A DNA stretch of 28,202 nt, from the IMG/VR virus record IMGVR_UViG_3300011115_000048, positions 1 through 28,202 of that record; one strand, written 5' to 3'. Both the position numbers and the translations under genes were made by a program. Origin of the DNA: a virus. Below the pieces are notes generated by a model, which saw only the letters and a list, made by a program, of their open reading frames with translations, was not told the origin of the DNA and did not search any database. Shown here piece after piece: positions 5,875-14,987 of this stretch; within the stretch, counting starts at the first letter, position 1, and each line of letters begins with the position of its first letter.

Positions 5875-6006
5875 ATGGGATTAAATATAGGATTTATTAC
5901 AGGAGTTATGCTAGGAATGGAATTACATGAGGATGATGAGTTTAATTACCTAATGTATGACCTTTTAATCATCAGATTAACGTTTTTTATGGAGAAAACT
6001 TCATAG
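5875..6006 (+). CDS. Hypothetical small protein at the end of the plus-strand operon (43 aa)
   Basis: 43 aa: a Gly-rich apolar start (MGLNIGFITGVMLGMEL), a short acidic stretch HEDDE, then a hydrophobic strand-like end (MYDLLIIRLTFF). The ATG at 5875 has GGAG (5865-5868) six bases upstream; an in-frame ATG at 5863 would add four residues but lacks a good site. It begins 13 bases after the reductase stop and is followed by the operon terminator. I recall similar short proteins in other phages but cannot name a family. Function unknown. Confidence 0.62.
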   Translation: MGLNIGFITGVMLGMELHEDDEFNYLMYDLLIIRLTFFMEKTS

Positions 6007-6040
6007 ACATATCTAGCAAGCTCTCTATTGAGTTTTAGTT

Positions 6041-6080
6041 AAAAAGAAAGGGGATAGCATTAGCTTCCCCTTTTTCTTTT
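6041..6080. terminator. Bidirectional intrinsic terminator between the two converging arms
   Basis: The stem GGGGA (6050-6054) with TCCCC (6066-6070) continues as AGC/GCT around an ATTA loop, with one unpaired T (6055). On the plus strand it is followed by TTTTTCTTTT (6071-6080); on the minus strand the complement of AAAAAGAAA (6041-6049) gives TTTCTTTTT. It lies between the last plus-strand gene (stop 6006) and the last minus-strand gene (stop 6102), exactly where a shared terminator is expected. Confidence 0.85.
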
Positions 6081-6101
6081 GTTATAGAGCGATTGTGAAG
6101 G

Positions 6102-6932
6102 TCACTTTTTAGACTTGATCTTATAAATTGAGCTATCATCACTCAATCTTTCAGAAATGTACTCTCTCAACGATTTATTGTTCTCATGTAACAAATCATC
6201 TCTCGCTTTCAGAACTTCTTTAATGTGAGTATCTGCATTCGCACCTAATTCTTTATTTACACCTTTACCATTCCAATCTTTTGCTACTTTAGCAGCTGAC
6301 TCTCCTTTATCTTTTTTAGAAAGATATGTAAGCAAAGCAAGTTTAGCATTATATTGGTAATCTTCAGGAGTCATCTTATCAGAAGTATAAGGTGAATACA
6401 TCTTTTCAACTTCAGCTCTTTTAACTTTAGGAAGAACTTCTGCACCTCTTTCTTTAGTTATATCAGCAGGAAAGTATTCTAATCCTTGAACAACTTTACG
6501 TTGATCATCATACTCAGGCCCTACTCCAAAAAGCCTACCTGCAGCCTCTCGAGTCTTACCTTGATTAATAGAAATGGTCTGCATAGTACCATCAGGTTTA
6601 GAAGGATTAACTCCGAAGTCATTCCTAGCTTCTCTTAATTGAGTAGCTAAGAACATATCACCATCTTCTTTAGAAAACAATCCCATAGATACTCCAGTAT
6701 TACGAGCATAGATAATAGCATCCATATGGGCTCTATTAAACTTAGTTCCTGGACTATCTGTAGGGACTTTTCCAAAGTCATCTCTTCTCTGAAAGTAGAT
6801 AGGTTCTGCTTGATAATCTAGTTTCTCTTTTTGAATATCAGCAACAGACATAGCATCTCTACCTGTTGGCTTAGGAGCCTGTCCAAAAGTACTAGAAAGA
6901 AATTCCCCAAAACTATCAAATAAACTAGCCAT
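6102..6932 (-). CDS. Virion protein, possibly a second muramidase-like internal protein (276 aa)
   Basis: 276 aa starting MASLFDSFGEF, with an 8-base overlap with the end of the 980-aa gene; an upstream in-frame start would lie deep in that gene and gives an artificial Leu-rich leader, so I rejected it. The middle reads FNRAHMDAIIYARNTG, then FLATQLREARNDFGVN, and later QYNAKLALLTYLSK with AKDWNGKG, an arrangement reminiscent of phage structural muramidases (a Glu before the Asn/Phe-Gly turn, then a helix and a WNGKG-type turn). The Glu in LREARNDFG would be the catalytic candidate. It is the last gene of the late operon, directly after the ejection proteins, so an ejected or virion-associated protein fits. 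The enzymatic role is a guess from pattern only. Confidence 0.72.
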   Translation of the reverse strand: MASLFDSFGEFLSSTFGQAPKPTGRDAMSVADIQKEKLDYQAEPIYFQRRDDFGKVPTDSPGTKFNRAHMDAIIYARNTGVSMGLFSKEDGDMFLATQLREARNDFGVNPSKPDGTMQTISINQGKTREAAGRLFGVGPEYDDQRKVVQGLEYFPADITKERGAEVLPKVKRAEVEKMYSPYTSDKMTPEDYQYNAKLALLTYLSKKDKGESAAKVAKDWNGKGVNKELGANADTHIKEVLKARDDLLHENNKSLREYISERLSDDSSIYKIKSKK

Positions 6933-9867
6933 TGTTTTCAGCCTTTTTAGCAGCTCTAGCAGCTCTAGCTTTAGCATTCTTAACTCTAGCAGCATTTGCA
7001 GCAACACTTCTAGCAGACTCTTCAATTGGTTTTGCTTTGTCTTTAGCTAATTTCTCAGCAGCTCTAGCTACAGAAGATCTTAAGTTTTCTTCAGGTGTAT
7101 ATTTCTTTTTAGCCTCTTCAATTAATTTCTTAACAGGAGTAGGTTCATACTTAACAGAAGAAGCTGCAGGTTTAGGAGTTACATTCTTAACTCTTTCAGA
7201 AGCCTTCTCTAACACCTTAGCATAGCCTGGCATATTTCTATTAGCAAATGCAGATAATGCTTTACCTGCTACCTTTTTAACAAGCCCACCTAACATTAAG
7301 AACTCCTCAGGATAGACACCCTCTAAAGGTTTATCAACAATTCTAGCAATAGCTTCCTGATCTTTAGGAGAATACCTATTATATAAATCAGGGGTATTTA
7401 AAATTAACTTAGCAGTATTGTATGCATCAGCCTCTTTAGTTTGAGAAGCACTAGGGTTCTTATCAAGAGTATTAGACTTCTCTAGAATTTGGAAAACCTC
7501 TTCATAAGAAGCATTAATATTATACTTCTCTTTAAGATCCAAAGCAATATCTTTAGCCATCTCTACATTACTATCATTAAATAATGATTTATACACATCA
7601 GGATTAGAAGCTTTAATATCTAATTGAGATTTTCTTAAAGAAGCTACTGAAGCATTTAAATCAGTATTACTAGGAAGATTAGCTTTAGTCAAGTAATCTT
7701 TAGTTTCTTTAGGTAAGTAAGAAACCCACTCAGCAGGTTTACCTGATTTATTAGCCTTAGCAACTGCAGCTTGAACTGCTGGAATACCTGCATTGTAAGA
7801 AGCTAGTGCTTTACTTTCATCACCATTAAATAGATTTAAAGAAGCTGTCAAGTAGTCTTCAGCAAAACGAATATACTCTTGCTTAAGAGCTTCACCTTTC
7901 TTAGTGTAATCTAATGGAGTAATACCAAAGCCAGGACGTCTACCAGTAGCAGGCATAACTTGAGTAATACCTTCAGCTCCTTTAGGAGAAGTAATTAACT
8001 TACCTGAAGCATCTGTATGTCTATTATTAGTTTCAACTCTCATTAAACTAGGCATTAGTTTCAATGCTTTAGCTTTGTTTTCAGATTCCATTGAAGGAAC
8101 CTCAGTAGGTTTAAATACATTACTATACACATTAGAGAAAAACTCATTGCTTGCTTGCTTAGTAGATAGCCCTCTTACATTAGCAAAGGCTGTTAAATCA
8201 GTATTAATACGATTAACAATATCAGCATTGTCTTGTCTAGTTACACCACTAAGAGCCAATTTACCATCAGCATCGAATGAGAAACTTACACCCTCTTTCT
8301 CTGTAAGCTTTTTAAGTGAGCCTGATAAAGCTTTAGAGTGATCTAAAATAAGATTGAAAGAAGAAGTCTTAGTCTCTGCATCAAGAGCCTGAATACCACC
8401 TAAGTTTTTAGGATCAGCTAACTGTTTAATATAGTCTTCAGAAGCAGTAAATCTTTGATCTACATTCTCTAAAGTATTAATAGCATTAATTCTATCACCA
8501 GTAGTAATATTAAAAGCTCTAGAACCTTGAGTATTACCACCAGCAATAGCTGCACTAGAAGCCTCAAATGAGATAGCTGCTGCAGAAGGACCATTCTGAA
8601 TAGGAGCTAGATGCTCTCTACCAACTCGTAGACCATTACCCATATCAGAAAGATTCTTAAGAACTTGTTTAACAAGTCCTGTTTGATTATCTGCTAGTAA
8701 CTTAGAAATAAACGGATTTGTAGAAAGTTTCTGCATAACATCAAACTTCTGAAGATTTCCTACAGCTTCTCTAAGTTCAGAAGTCTCGGCAATAGTTTGA
8801 ATATTGTTTACATTGGTATGGTAAGTCTTAGCATTCTCTAAACTACCTGCATCTTTAACAGTTTGTTTAATAGTCTTTAATCTAGAAAGAGTATCTTCCA
8901 TAGTTGCCTTGATAGTAGGATCAAAGCTTACTTTACCAAAACTAGTATTAGTGCTTTCAATAAAAGTATCAATTTCTTTCTCTAGTACTGGGACTAATTT
9001 ATCATAAGTAAGGCCTGAGTTTAATAACTCTTGGGCTTTAAGCCAAGCAGACTTAACAAGACCATTACTAATTTTAGTATGCTCACCAGTAGAGATAAGA
9101 GTTTGCACTTGCATCTTATTAGCAACATCTCCTGACTTAAGAGCTCTCTCAGCTAGAGTATACTTATAGATACTTTCATTATCCATGTCAAGAACCTTTT
9201 GAGCTGCAGCAACATCTACAACTCCATTTACTTGGAAAGGTCCTAAAGGAATGTGGTGCTCTTCTAAATTCTTTCTGATCTCTTTTTGTTGAGCTTGGAA
9301 AGCTTCTTGTTCATTCTTAGCCAATGAATCATCATACTTAAGACGATCAATAATACCCTGATCTTCAAAAGCATTAGCAACAGTAGTTAGAATTTCTTTA
9401 CGATAACCTGGATTATTAGAAAGAGCATTACGAACTACAGCTAGGCCTCTAGACTGCAACTCAAATGGTGACATTCTACGTTGACTCTCTGCTTTAGTAA
9501 GAAAGTCTAAAGAAGATTTAATCTTATCTAGTAAAGGAGTCTTATACTCATCTGCTTGTACATCTGAAGGAATAGCTTTTAAGAGATACTCACTAGTAGC
9601 TTTCTCATCCTGAACCTCTTGTCTTTTAGAAGGACTACCTAAGTTAGCTTCTTCAATAAGAGAACCAACCTCTTTAGAGATACCTTCTTGAATACCTTTA
9701 ATCTTATAAGTTCTATAAGCTTCATAGCCTTCAGCACCAGCTTTAGCAACTCTACCTACAGTTTCTAATACAGAAGGTCCTTCACTACCTGCTAGTTTAT
9801 TTACAATAATTTCTGCATCATACTTAGGTTCAGAAAGAGTTGTTGAAAATTGAGGTGTATTTGCCAT
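6925..9867 (-). CDS. Internal virion protein with lytic transglycosylase (SLT) domain
   Basis: 980 aa. Long helical N-terminal half (~1-590), then an SLT-type domain at ~600-735: LMRVETNN with the catalytic Glu near 611, KGAEGITQVMPAT, and LASYNAGIPAVQAA, the standard order in lysozyme-like transglycosylases. The last ~100 residues are Lys/Ala/Arg-rich and low in complexity (RAAEKLAKDKAKP, VKNAKARAARAAKKAE), like a histone H1 tail. The protein is expected to sit in the capsid core and be ejected to open a hole in the peptidoglycan, as T7 gp16 does. AAAGGGAA precedes the ATG, which shares a base with the stop of the 1556-aa gene (TAATG). The domain call is firm; the tail function is inferred. 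Confidence 0.9.
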   Translation of the reverse strand: MANTPQFSTTLSEPKYDAEIIVNKLAGSEGPSVLETVGRVAKAGAEGYEAYRTYKIKGIQEGISKEVGSLIEEANLGSPSKRQEVQDEKATSEYLLKAIPSDVQADEYKTPLLDKIKSSLDFLTKAESQRRMSPFELQSRGLAVVRNALSNNPGYRKEILTTVANAFEDQGIIDRLKYDDSLAKNEQEAFQAQQKEIRKNLEEHHIPLGPFQVNGVVDVAAAQKVLDMDNESIYKYTLAERALKSGDVANKMQVQTLISTGEHTKISNGLVKSAWLKAQELLNSGLTYDKLVPVLEKEIDTFIESTNTSFGKVSFDPTIKATMEDTLSRLKTIKQTVKDAGSLENAKTYHTNVNNIQTIAETSELREAVGNLQKFDVMQKLSTNPFISKLLADNQTGLVKQVLKNLSDMGNGLRVGREHLAPIQNGPSAAAISFEASSAAIAGGNTQGSRAFNITTGDRINAINTLENVDQRFTASEDYIKQLADPKNLGGIQALDAETKTSSFNLILDHSKALSGSLKKLTEKEGVSFSFDADGKLALSGVTRQDNADIVNRINTDLTAFANVRGLSTKQASNEFFSNVYSNVFKPTEVPSMESENKAKALKLMPSLMRVETNNRHTDASGKLITSPKGAEGITQVMPATGRRPGFGITPLDYTKKGEALKQEYIRFAEDYLTASLNLFNGDESKALASYNAGIPAVQAAVAKANKSGKPAEWVSYLPKETKDYLTKANLPSNTDLNASVASLRKSQLDIKASNPDVYKSLFNDSNVEMAKDIALDLKEKYNINASYEEVFQILEKSNTLDKNPSASQTKEADAYNTAKLILNTPDLYNRYSPKDQEAIARIVDKPLEGVYPEEFLMLGGLVKKVAGKALSAFANRNMPGYAKVLEKASERVKNVTPKPAASSVKYEPTPVKKLIEEAKKKYTPEENLRSSVARAAEKLAKDKAKPIEESARSVAANAARVKNAKARAARAAKKAENNG

Positions 9868-12800
9868 TATGGATTCCCTTTACCTTGCATCAAATTAAAC
9901 AATCCTTTTAGTTCAGGATCATATTTGTGAGAACTTAAGATATGTCCTCTTAGTTTATTAACATCTTCTGAGTTTCTATCCCCAGTTTTCTGTAGAATCT
10001 TCACTAAAACAGAAGTATTCATATCAACTTGACCTTGCTTATCTAAATCTAGAACTGCAGTATATAGATCAAGTTTATCTTGCTCAGACCAATCAAGTAC
10101 ATTTACTAAAGAGTTCAAGTACTCTGCTTGTTTATCAGCATCTTCAGGATAAGCCTTGTAGATGGAAGATAGAGTGTTATGAATATCTTTAGCCATAACT
10201 TTAATCTCTTGAGTACGTTCAGCTAGAGCTTGACCTGCTTTAATTAAGTCTTCTTCTCTAAATGTAGTTACACCAAAGATCTGCATAAAGGCTTCACCTC
10301 TAGTTGTTTGAAGACCTAAAGGACTACCTGCTTTTGTAAACTTATCGTTAACAGAATACATAACTGCAGCTTTAGAAATGTTATTCCAACCTGAAGATAG
10401 TTTAGCTACTTCATTAAATGCTTTAACATAGTCTTCTATAGTGTTCATTTCTTTAGCTGTAAACCAACCTTTAATCTTACTAAATGTTTCTTCTGCAGCT
10501 GTAATAGCAGATAAAGATGGGAATCTAGGAGATTGAGGTCTATCTCCAAATACCTTAGACATCTCAAAGATAGTCTCAATAGGAGCTAATCCCATAGGAG
10601 AATAAGGAGAGAAGTCTTTAGCAATGTTTACATCTGCATCTTCACTAGTTACTGCTTTAAGAAGAGCATTTAAACCCATATCTAAAAGACCTCTTTCAGC
10701 ATTCTTAAGAAGCTCTTTTGTTTCATCATTATCTGTTCTATTGATGTAGTAGTCTACTAATCCACCTACAGGTAAACCAAATCTAGGACCATACATTAAC
10801 AAACGAACAGCTGCAAGTCTAGCTCTTTGAGAGTTAGTAAGCATTGTAGCATTGTCTTGGAAAAGATTCATTGTAAGCTTTTGACTTACCGCAGCAAACT
10901 GCATGAAAGAACTTAGGATACCTTCTTGATATGCCAAGGCACCTGCTCTAGCCATAGAGCCTGATAGTCTAAACTCTTCGTATGAAATCTCTTCAATAGC
11001 TCTAGTAGTAGACCAATCTTGACCTGGGTTTTTCTTTTTCCAAAGATCTTTAGCAACTAGCCATAGACCTAATCTGTTTGTAGATTCTGCAGGATCAAAG
11101 CCAATAGCTCTACCTGCTGTAGAAATAGCCTTAGCTGCATCACCAGGAACTGAAGCTACCTTTTCTGCAGTTGATCGTACTAGTGGAGTATTTAAATCAG
11201 TAAATACACCTTGAACTAGTAAGTTAGAATCAATAGACTCTAGTAAACCTGACTTTTTAATAGCAGTCAAAGTCTTTTGAAACTCAACTTGATCCTCTGT
11301 AGACATCTTAGAGAAAGCTTTTTGGAAGTACTGAGTGGACTTACCTTTACTAATACCAGCAAGCATCTCAGATTCAGCCATTAAAGCACCTCTGTATGCT
11401 AGAGTATCTCTAAAGATATTCACAGCATTAATAGGATAGATAGCTGCCATCTCTAGCAAAGTAGACATCTGAACAATCCATTGTCTTTGTGGAGCTAGAT
11501 TAATGAACAATACAGAAGCTAGTTTCTTACCCATACTAAATATAGATTCACCTTTATTACCTGCATTTCGTACCATTTCTGAAGGGACTCTCCATCCATC
11601 AATAGCATCAGCAAGTAAATGTAAACCCTTTTGCCAAATCTGATCTTCTACAGTACCAAAAGACTTCATCTTGGCATATTTTCTATAGATAGCTCTAGCC
11701 TCATCTACTGTCTTCATAACTTCTAATGAAGCATTAGGAGAAGGCATGATGTCTGACATAATTCTAGGGAACTCTCCATTAGCTAAGTAAGGTCTGTAAG
11801 ACTCTACGAAAGCTTCTTTAAAGTTCTTTTCAAAAGGATCCCAAGCATTCTGACTAACTAAACTTCTAATAGTTTTATGAAGAGTAACCATTCTATCTTC
11901 TACTCTAGCAGGACCATTCAAAGAAGGTAAACGTTCACCTCTCTTCATAGCGTGTCTATTTAAGTTATCTGCAGTCTGTAAATCTTCAACAATCGTATTA
12001 AAGTTAACAGCGTTGTCTTGTTTAATTGTTAACTCGTGATCAGGATTCTTAGCAGTAAATGCCTCTAATAATTTAGAAGCTTCTTTTCTATTACCTGTAG
12101 CACCAATTGTCTCAGTGTAGTTTGCTAATCTTTGAGGATCATTAACAGTTACACCATTAATATTCAACTCTTTAGGAGTCCTTTGAACAAAGAAATGTTC
12201 TGTAGTTTTAATAGGTGAATACCCTGGAGTACGAGGAACTACTCTTTCAGGAAGTAAACTAATAGAAGCCTTACCACCACCTACAATAGCAAACTCATAG
12301 ATGTGACCTGTATCTTCATGTCTATATGGGTTCTTTAATTGTACTAGCTTTTTACCACCAATATCATAAGTACCTTCTAAGATCTTCTCTTCATTCAATG
12401 TAAACTTAATAGGCATGTTTAAATCATAATCCCAAACTGTATTAGGAATACTAGAAATAGATTCTACTTTCCAATTAGGATTAATAGGTTCAGCATACTT
12501 ACCATCAATAAATAAACCTCTAGTGAAACCGTCTGTATATAGGTCTCTTCTTTGCTTTAGGTTAGCTAGTGCATGTAAATAATGAGTTGTTCTTCTCCAA
12601 GTAGAGTACGAAGTAAATAAATTTTTAGCTTGCTGTTGACTTAAATGAGGATACTTAGTAGAGATATCATCTAAAGTAAAATGATCTACTCTAAGTTCTT
12701 CAGCTTGTCTTACAAGTTCATCTAATTCTTTAGGATGTTTAGTTTTAGCAATATGTGAAGTAAAGTCTCTAGAGATAATGTTCTGATCTCTTGCTACTCT

Positions 12801-14537
12801 AGGAGCATGTCTAGCAAAGGTTTGCTCTACCCACTTAGGTAAAGAACCTGGATTTAGAAACCAGTTAGATGCAGGACTTCTTGCAATAGCAGAAACATTA
12901 ATATTCTTTAATGGACCTGGACCTAAAGAAATACTTGAAGACACAGCATCAGGCCCAAATAGTAAAGCACCTACTTCATCATAGTTCTTTTCCCAAGCCC
13001 AGTTTACAGAAAGTTGATTTCTACCTTCTTTACCTGATAGATCTGCAAGCATCTCACTAAATGTAAATAGATTTTCATTAGGTTTAACAGTACGATTTAC
13101 ATACTCTTTACCTGTAATATTATCTACAATAGATAAGGATTTACGGAACTCATCAGGAAGATCTTTGATAGTTGCTTCTAAACTTTTATACTTCTCAACA
13201 GTTTCATCTAAAGAACTAAAGAAATATTTGTCACTCTTTCCATAGACAGCAATACCTTCATACTTATTACCATCAATATTAGAAAAGAAAGATTTGTTTT
13301 GCATGTAGCCAGAAGCACGACTATCTTGAAGTACTTCATTGACTAAGTTAAGATCATTCATTCTAGCTTCAGCTAAAGGCTGTGCATTCACATCAAAGCG
13401 ACTGCCTTTAAATACTTCTTGAAACTCAGCATCTCTTTGTTTAAAGTAATTAGCCAAGTCAGGCATTAACTTTTCTTCTTCTTTAGAAAGAATCTTAGGA
13501 AGAACAGCATCATAAATAGTCTGTCCTTTATTAGTACCTAAAGAACTAAATGCTTCACCTGATAAATCATTGAAGCCTTCTTTAAGAGCTGAAACTGCTG
13601 CATTAGGATTAGCAATAGATGTTGCAAGAATAGGAGCATCTTTTCTAACACCTAACTTAATAGCAGACTTTACACCAGTAGAGATAGCTTTAGTACCAGC
13701 AGCTACAGCACCTACTCCAATGTAATTAAGAGGATCAAAGATAATCTTAGAAGTGATACCTGTGTTAGCACTACCTGTATTTTCAGTGACCCATTCACCA
13801 ATCTTTTCAGAAGGAATTCCTAAAACAGATAAAGATTGTAATACAGTATTATTAAGTTCTTCTGCTTTCTTAGAAGGATTAAGTGCTTTAAAACTAGATG
13901 CTCTAGCTTTCTCTGATAACTCTCTAGCAAGCTTTTGACCTGAGACAGCATCCCATTCTTTAACAGCTTGTAGCACGCCAAGAATACCTGCACCTAAACC
14001 AATACCAACATCCGCTGTAGTTAAAGCAGCAGCACCTAGATAATCATTAAATGTAGCAGAACCTTGATTAACTTTCTCTTTAGCAACAGAAGCTTGTAAC
14101 TTCTTAGTAAGTTCTGGAACTAAAGCAGCATGAGCTTTTTGTGCTCTAACCTGATCAGGAGATTCACTAAAGTTTTCTTTAGCAGTCTTTTGAATATACT
14201 TATCTTTAATATCAGAAGAAATATACCCACCTAAAGAGTAAGAGATAAGAGCATCTTTCTTAGCATTACTTTCAATAGTAGGATCTTGAATAAGAGAGAT
14301 AATAGCATTCTTATTATCTACAGCTTGTTCATTAACCCATTGCTTTTGTGCAATGTCATAGAGCTCAGAGTTACCTGCTTGAGATAACTCACCTCTAATC
14401 TTTTTAAAGTCGTTTACAGGATCTTTACTATAAGACCTAGCAGTATAAAAGGCTTTATCAGAAGCTTGCTTCTCTGGATAAACAGGTGCAATGTTTTCTA
14501 CTGAGGGTGGTACATAATCTTCTGGATATTGATTCAC
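9867..14537 (-). CDS. Giant internal virion (DNA ejection) protein, 1556 aa
   Basis: 1556 aa, the largest gene in the window. The start is GTG, supported by AAGGAA (14543-14548) five bases upstream and overlapping the preceding stop. No enzymatic domain is recognised. Two Ala/Gly-rich hydrophobic stretches occur near the N terminus (~167-192, TTADVGIGLGAGILGVLQAV; and ~255-290, NYIGVGAVAAGTKAI), which could insert in membrane after ejection. The rest is long, polar and mostly helical, with another apolar zone around LSSFMQFAAVSQKL and LMYGPRFGLPVGGL. By position between a gp14-like gene and the SLT protein, it corresponds to the T7 gp15/gp16 ejection proteins. Here the transglycosylase lies in the neighbouring protein, not in the largest one as in T7. 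Confidence 0.82.
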   Translation of the reverse strand: MNQYPEDYVPPSVENIAPVYPEKQASDKAFYTARSYSKDPVNDFKKIRGELSQAGNSELYDIAQKQWVNEQAVDNKNAIISLIQDPTIESNAKKDALISYSLGGYISSDIKDKYIQKTAKENFSESPDQVRAQKAHAALVPELTKKLQASVAKEKVNQGSATFNDYLGAAALTTADVGIGLGAGILGVLQAVKEWDAVSGQKLARELSEKARASSFKALNPSKKAEELNNTVLQSLSVLGIPSEKIGEWVTENTGSANTGITSKIIFDPLNYIGVGAVAAGTKAISTGVKSAIKLGVRKDAPILATSIANPNAAVSALKEGFNDLSGEAFSSLGTNKGQTIYDAVLPKILSKEEEKLMPDLANYFKQRDAEFQEVFKGSRFDVNAQPLAEARMNDLNLVNEVLQDSRASGYMQNKSFFSNIDGNKYEGIAVYGKSDKYFFSSLDETVEKYKSLEATIKDLPDEFRKSLSIVDNITGKEYVNRTVKPNENLFTFSEMLADLSGKEGRNQLSVNWAWEKNYDEVGALLFGPDAVSSSISLGPGPLKNINVSAIARSPASNWFLNPGSLPKWVEQTFARHAPRVARDQNIISRDFTSHIAKTKHPKELDELVRQAEELRVDHFTLDDISTKYPHLSQQQAKNLFTSYSTWRRTTHYLHALANLKQRRDLYTDGFTRGLFIDGKYAEPINPNWKVESISSIPNTVWDYDLNMPIKFTLNEEKILEGTYDIGGKKLVQLKNPYRHEDTGHIYEFAIVGGGKASISLLPERVVPRTPGYSPIKTTEHFFVQRTPKELNINGVTVNDPQRLANYTETIGATGNRKEASKLLEAFTAKNPDHELTIKQDNAVNFNTIVEDLQTADNLNRHAMKRGERLPSLNGPARVEDRMVTLHKTIRSLVSQNAWDPFEKNFKEAFVESYRPYLANGEFPRIMSDIMPSPNASLEVMKTVDEARAIYRKYAKMKSFGTVEDQIWQKGLHLLADAIDGWRVPSEMVRNAGNKGESIFSMGKKLASVLFINLAPQRQWIVQMSTLLEMAAIYPINAVNIFRDTLAYRGALMAESEMLAGISKGKSTQYFQKAFSKMSTEDQVEFQKTLTAIKKSGLLESIDSNLLVQGVFTDLNTPLVRSTAEKVASVPGDAAKAISTAGRAIGFDPAESTNRLGLWLVAKDLWKKKNPGQDWSTTRAIEEISYEEFRLSGSMARAGALAYQEGILSSFMQFAAVSQKLTMNLFQDNATMLTNSQRARLAAVRLLMYGPRFGLPVGGLVDYYINRTDNDETKELLKNAERGLLDMGLNALLKAVTSEDADVNIAKDFSPYSPMGLAPIETIFEMSKVFGDRPQSPRFPSLSAITAAEETFSKIKGWFTAKEMNTIEDYVKAFNEVAKLSSGWNNISKAAVMYSVNDKFTKAGSPLGLQTTRGEAFMQIFGVTTFREEDLIKAGQALAERTQEIKVMAKDIHNTLSSIYKAYPEDADKQAEYLNSLVNVLDWSEQDKLDLYTAVLDLDKQGQVDMNTSVLVKILQKTGDRNSEDVNKLRGHILSSHKYDPELKGLFNLMQGKGNP

Positions 14538-14546
14538 AAATATTCC

Positions 14547-14987
14547 TTATTTTTTACCTGCTGAATAAGCACTAGTAGCTAGACTAAAGATATTACCAAC
14601 AGCAGCTGCTTTACTTTGAGCTGCATAGGCTTTATTTTGAGCTTCAGCAATTTGAGTACCTAGATTACCAAGTTCTTTAGCACCGCCTTGTTCTCTATTG
14701 ATAGATGCAATATTAGAAGCACCTTGAGAAGATAATGATCCTAGACCACCAACAATACTAGAAGTACCTGACATCATCACACCTGCAGCTGCTCCAGTAT
14801 TAACTAGAGTACCCCTAGCAATAGTAGACTCTCTAAGAGCACGTTTACGAGCACGTTCAGCATCTACTTCAGCCATACGTTGTCTAGCTCTTTCTTGTTG
14901 TTCTGCTAATCTAGTAGCTCTTTCGTTTTGTTCTCTGGCTTCATTACCAGTAAAAAACTCTACGACTCCATCAAAAAAATCACTCAT
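14547..14987 (-). CDS. Internal virion protein, T7 gp14-like
   Basis: 146 aa. A short start (MSDFFDGVVEFFTGNEARE) is followed by a strongly charged helix likely to form a coiled coil (~17-60, ERATRLAEQQERARQRMAEV), a Gly/Ala/Ser-rich apolar middle (NTGAAAGVMMSGTSSIVGGL), and a C-terminal helix AQNKAYAAQSKAAAVGNIF. This layout resembles gp14-type ejection proteins that insert into the outer membrane, although T7 gp14 is longer (196 aa). The start is coupled to the previous gene by ATGA with AGGAG ten bases upstream. The order gp14-like, 1556-aa, SLT protein parallels T7 gp14-15-16. Confidence 0.72.
   Translation of the reverse strand: MSDFFDGVVEFFTGNEAREQNERATRLAEQQERARQRMAEVDAERARKRALRESTIARGTLVNTGAAAGVMMSGTSSIVGGLGSLSSQGASNIASINREQGGAKELGNLGTQIAEAQNKAYAAQSKAAAVGNIFSLATSAYSAGKK

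Noticed and set aside
6933-7025. Upstream extension of the 276-aa gene with a Leu-rich leader
   Set aside because: The extension lies inside the 980-aa gene in another frame, and its Leu-rich sequence is the shifted reading of the Ala/Arg tail; the ATG at 6932 fits the normal overlap.
6932-7225. Plus-strand Ala/Leu-rich frame resembling a membrane protein
   Set aside because: It is antisense to the Lys/Ala/Arg-rich tail of the 980-aa protein; reversed Ala and Lys codons read as Ala, Leu and Phe. No ribosome binding site or operon context.
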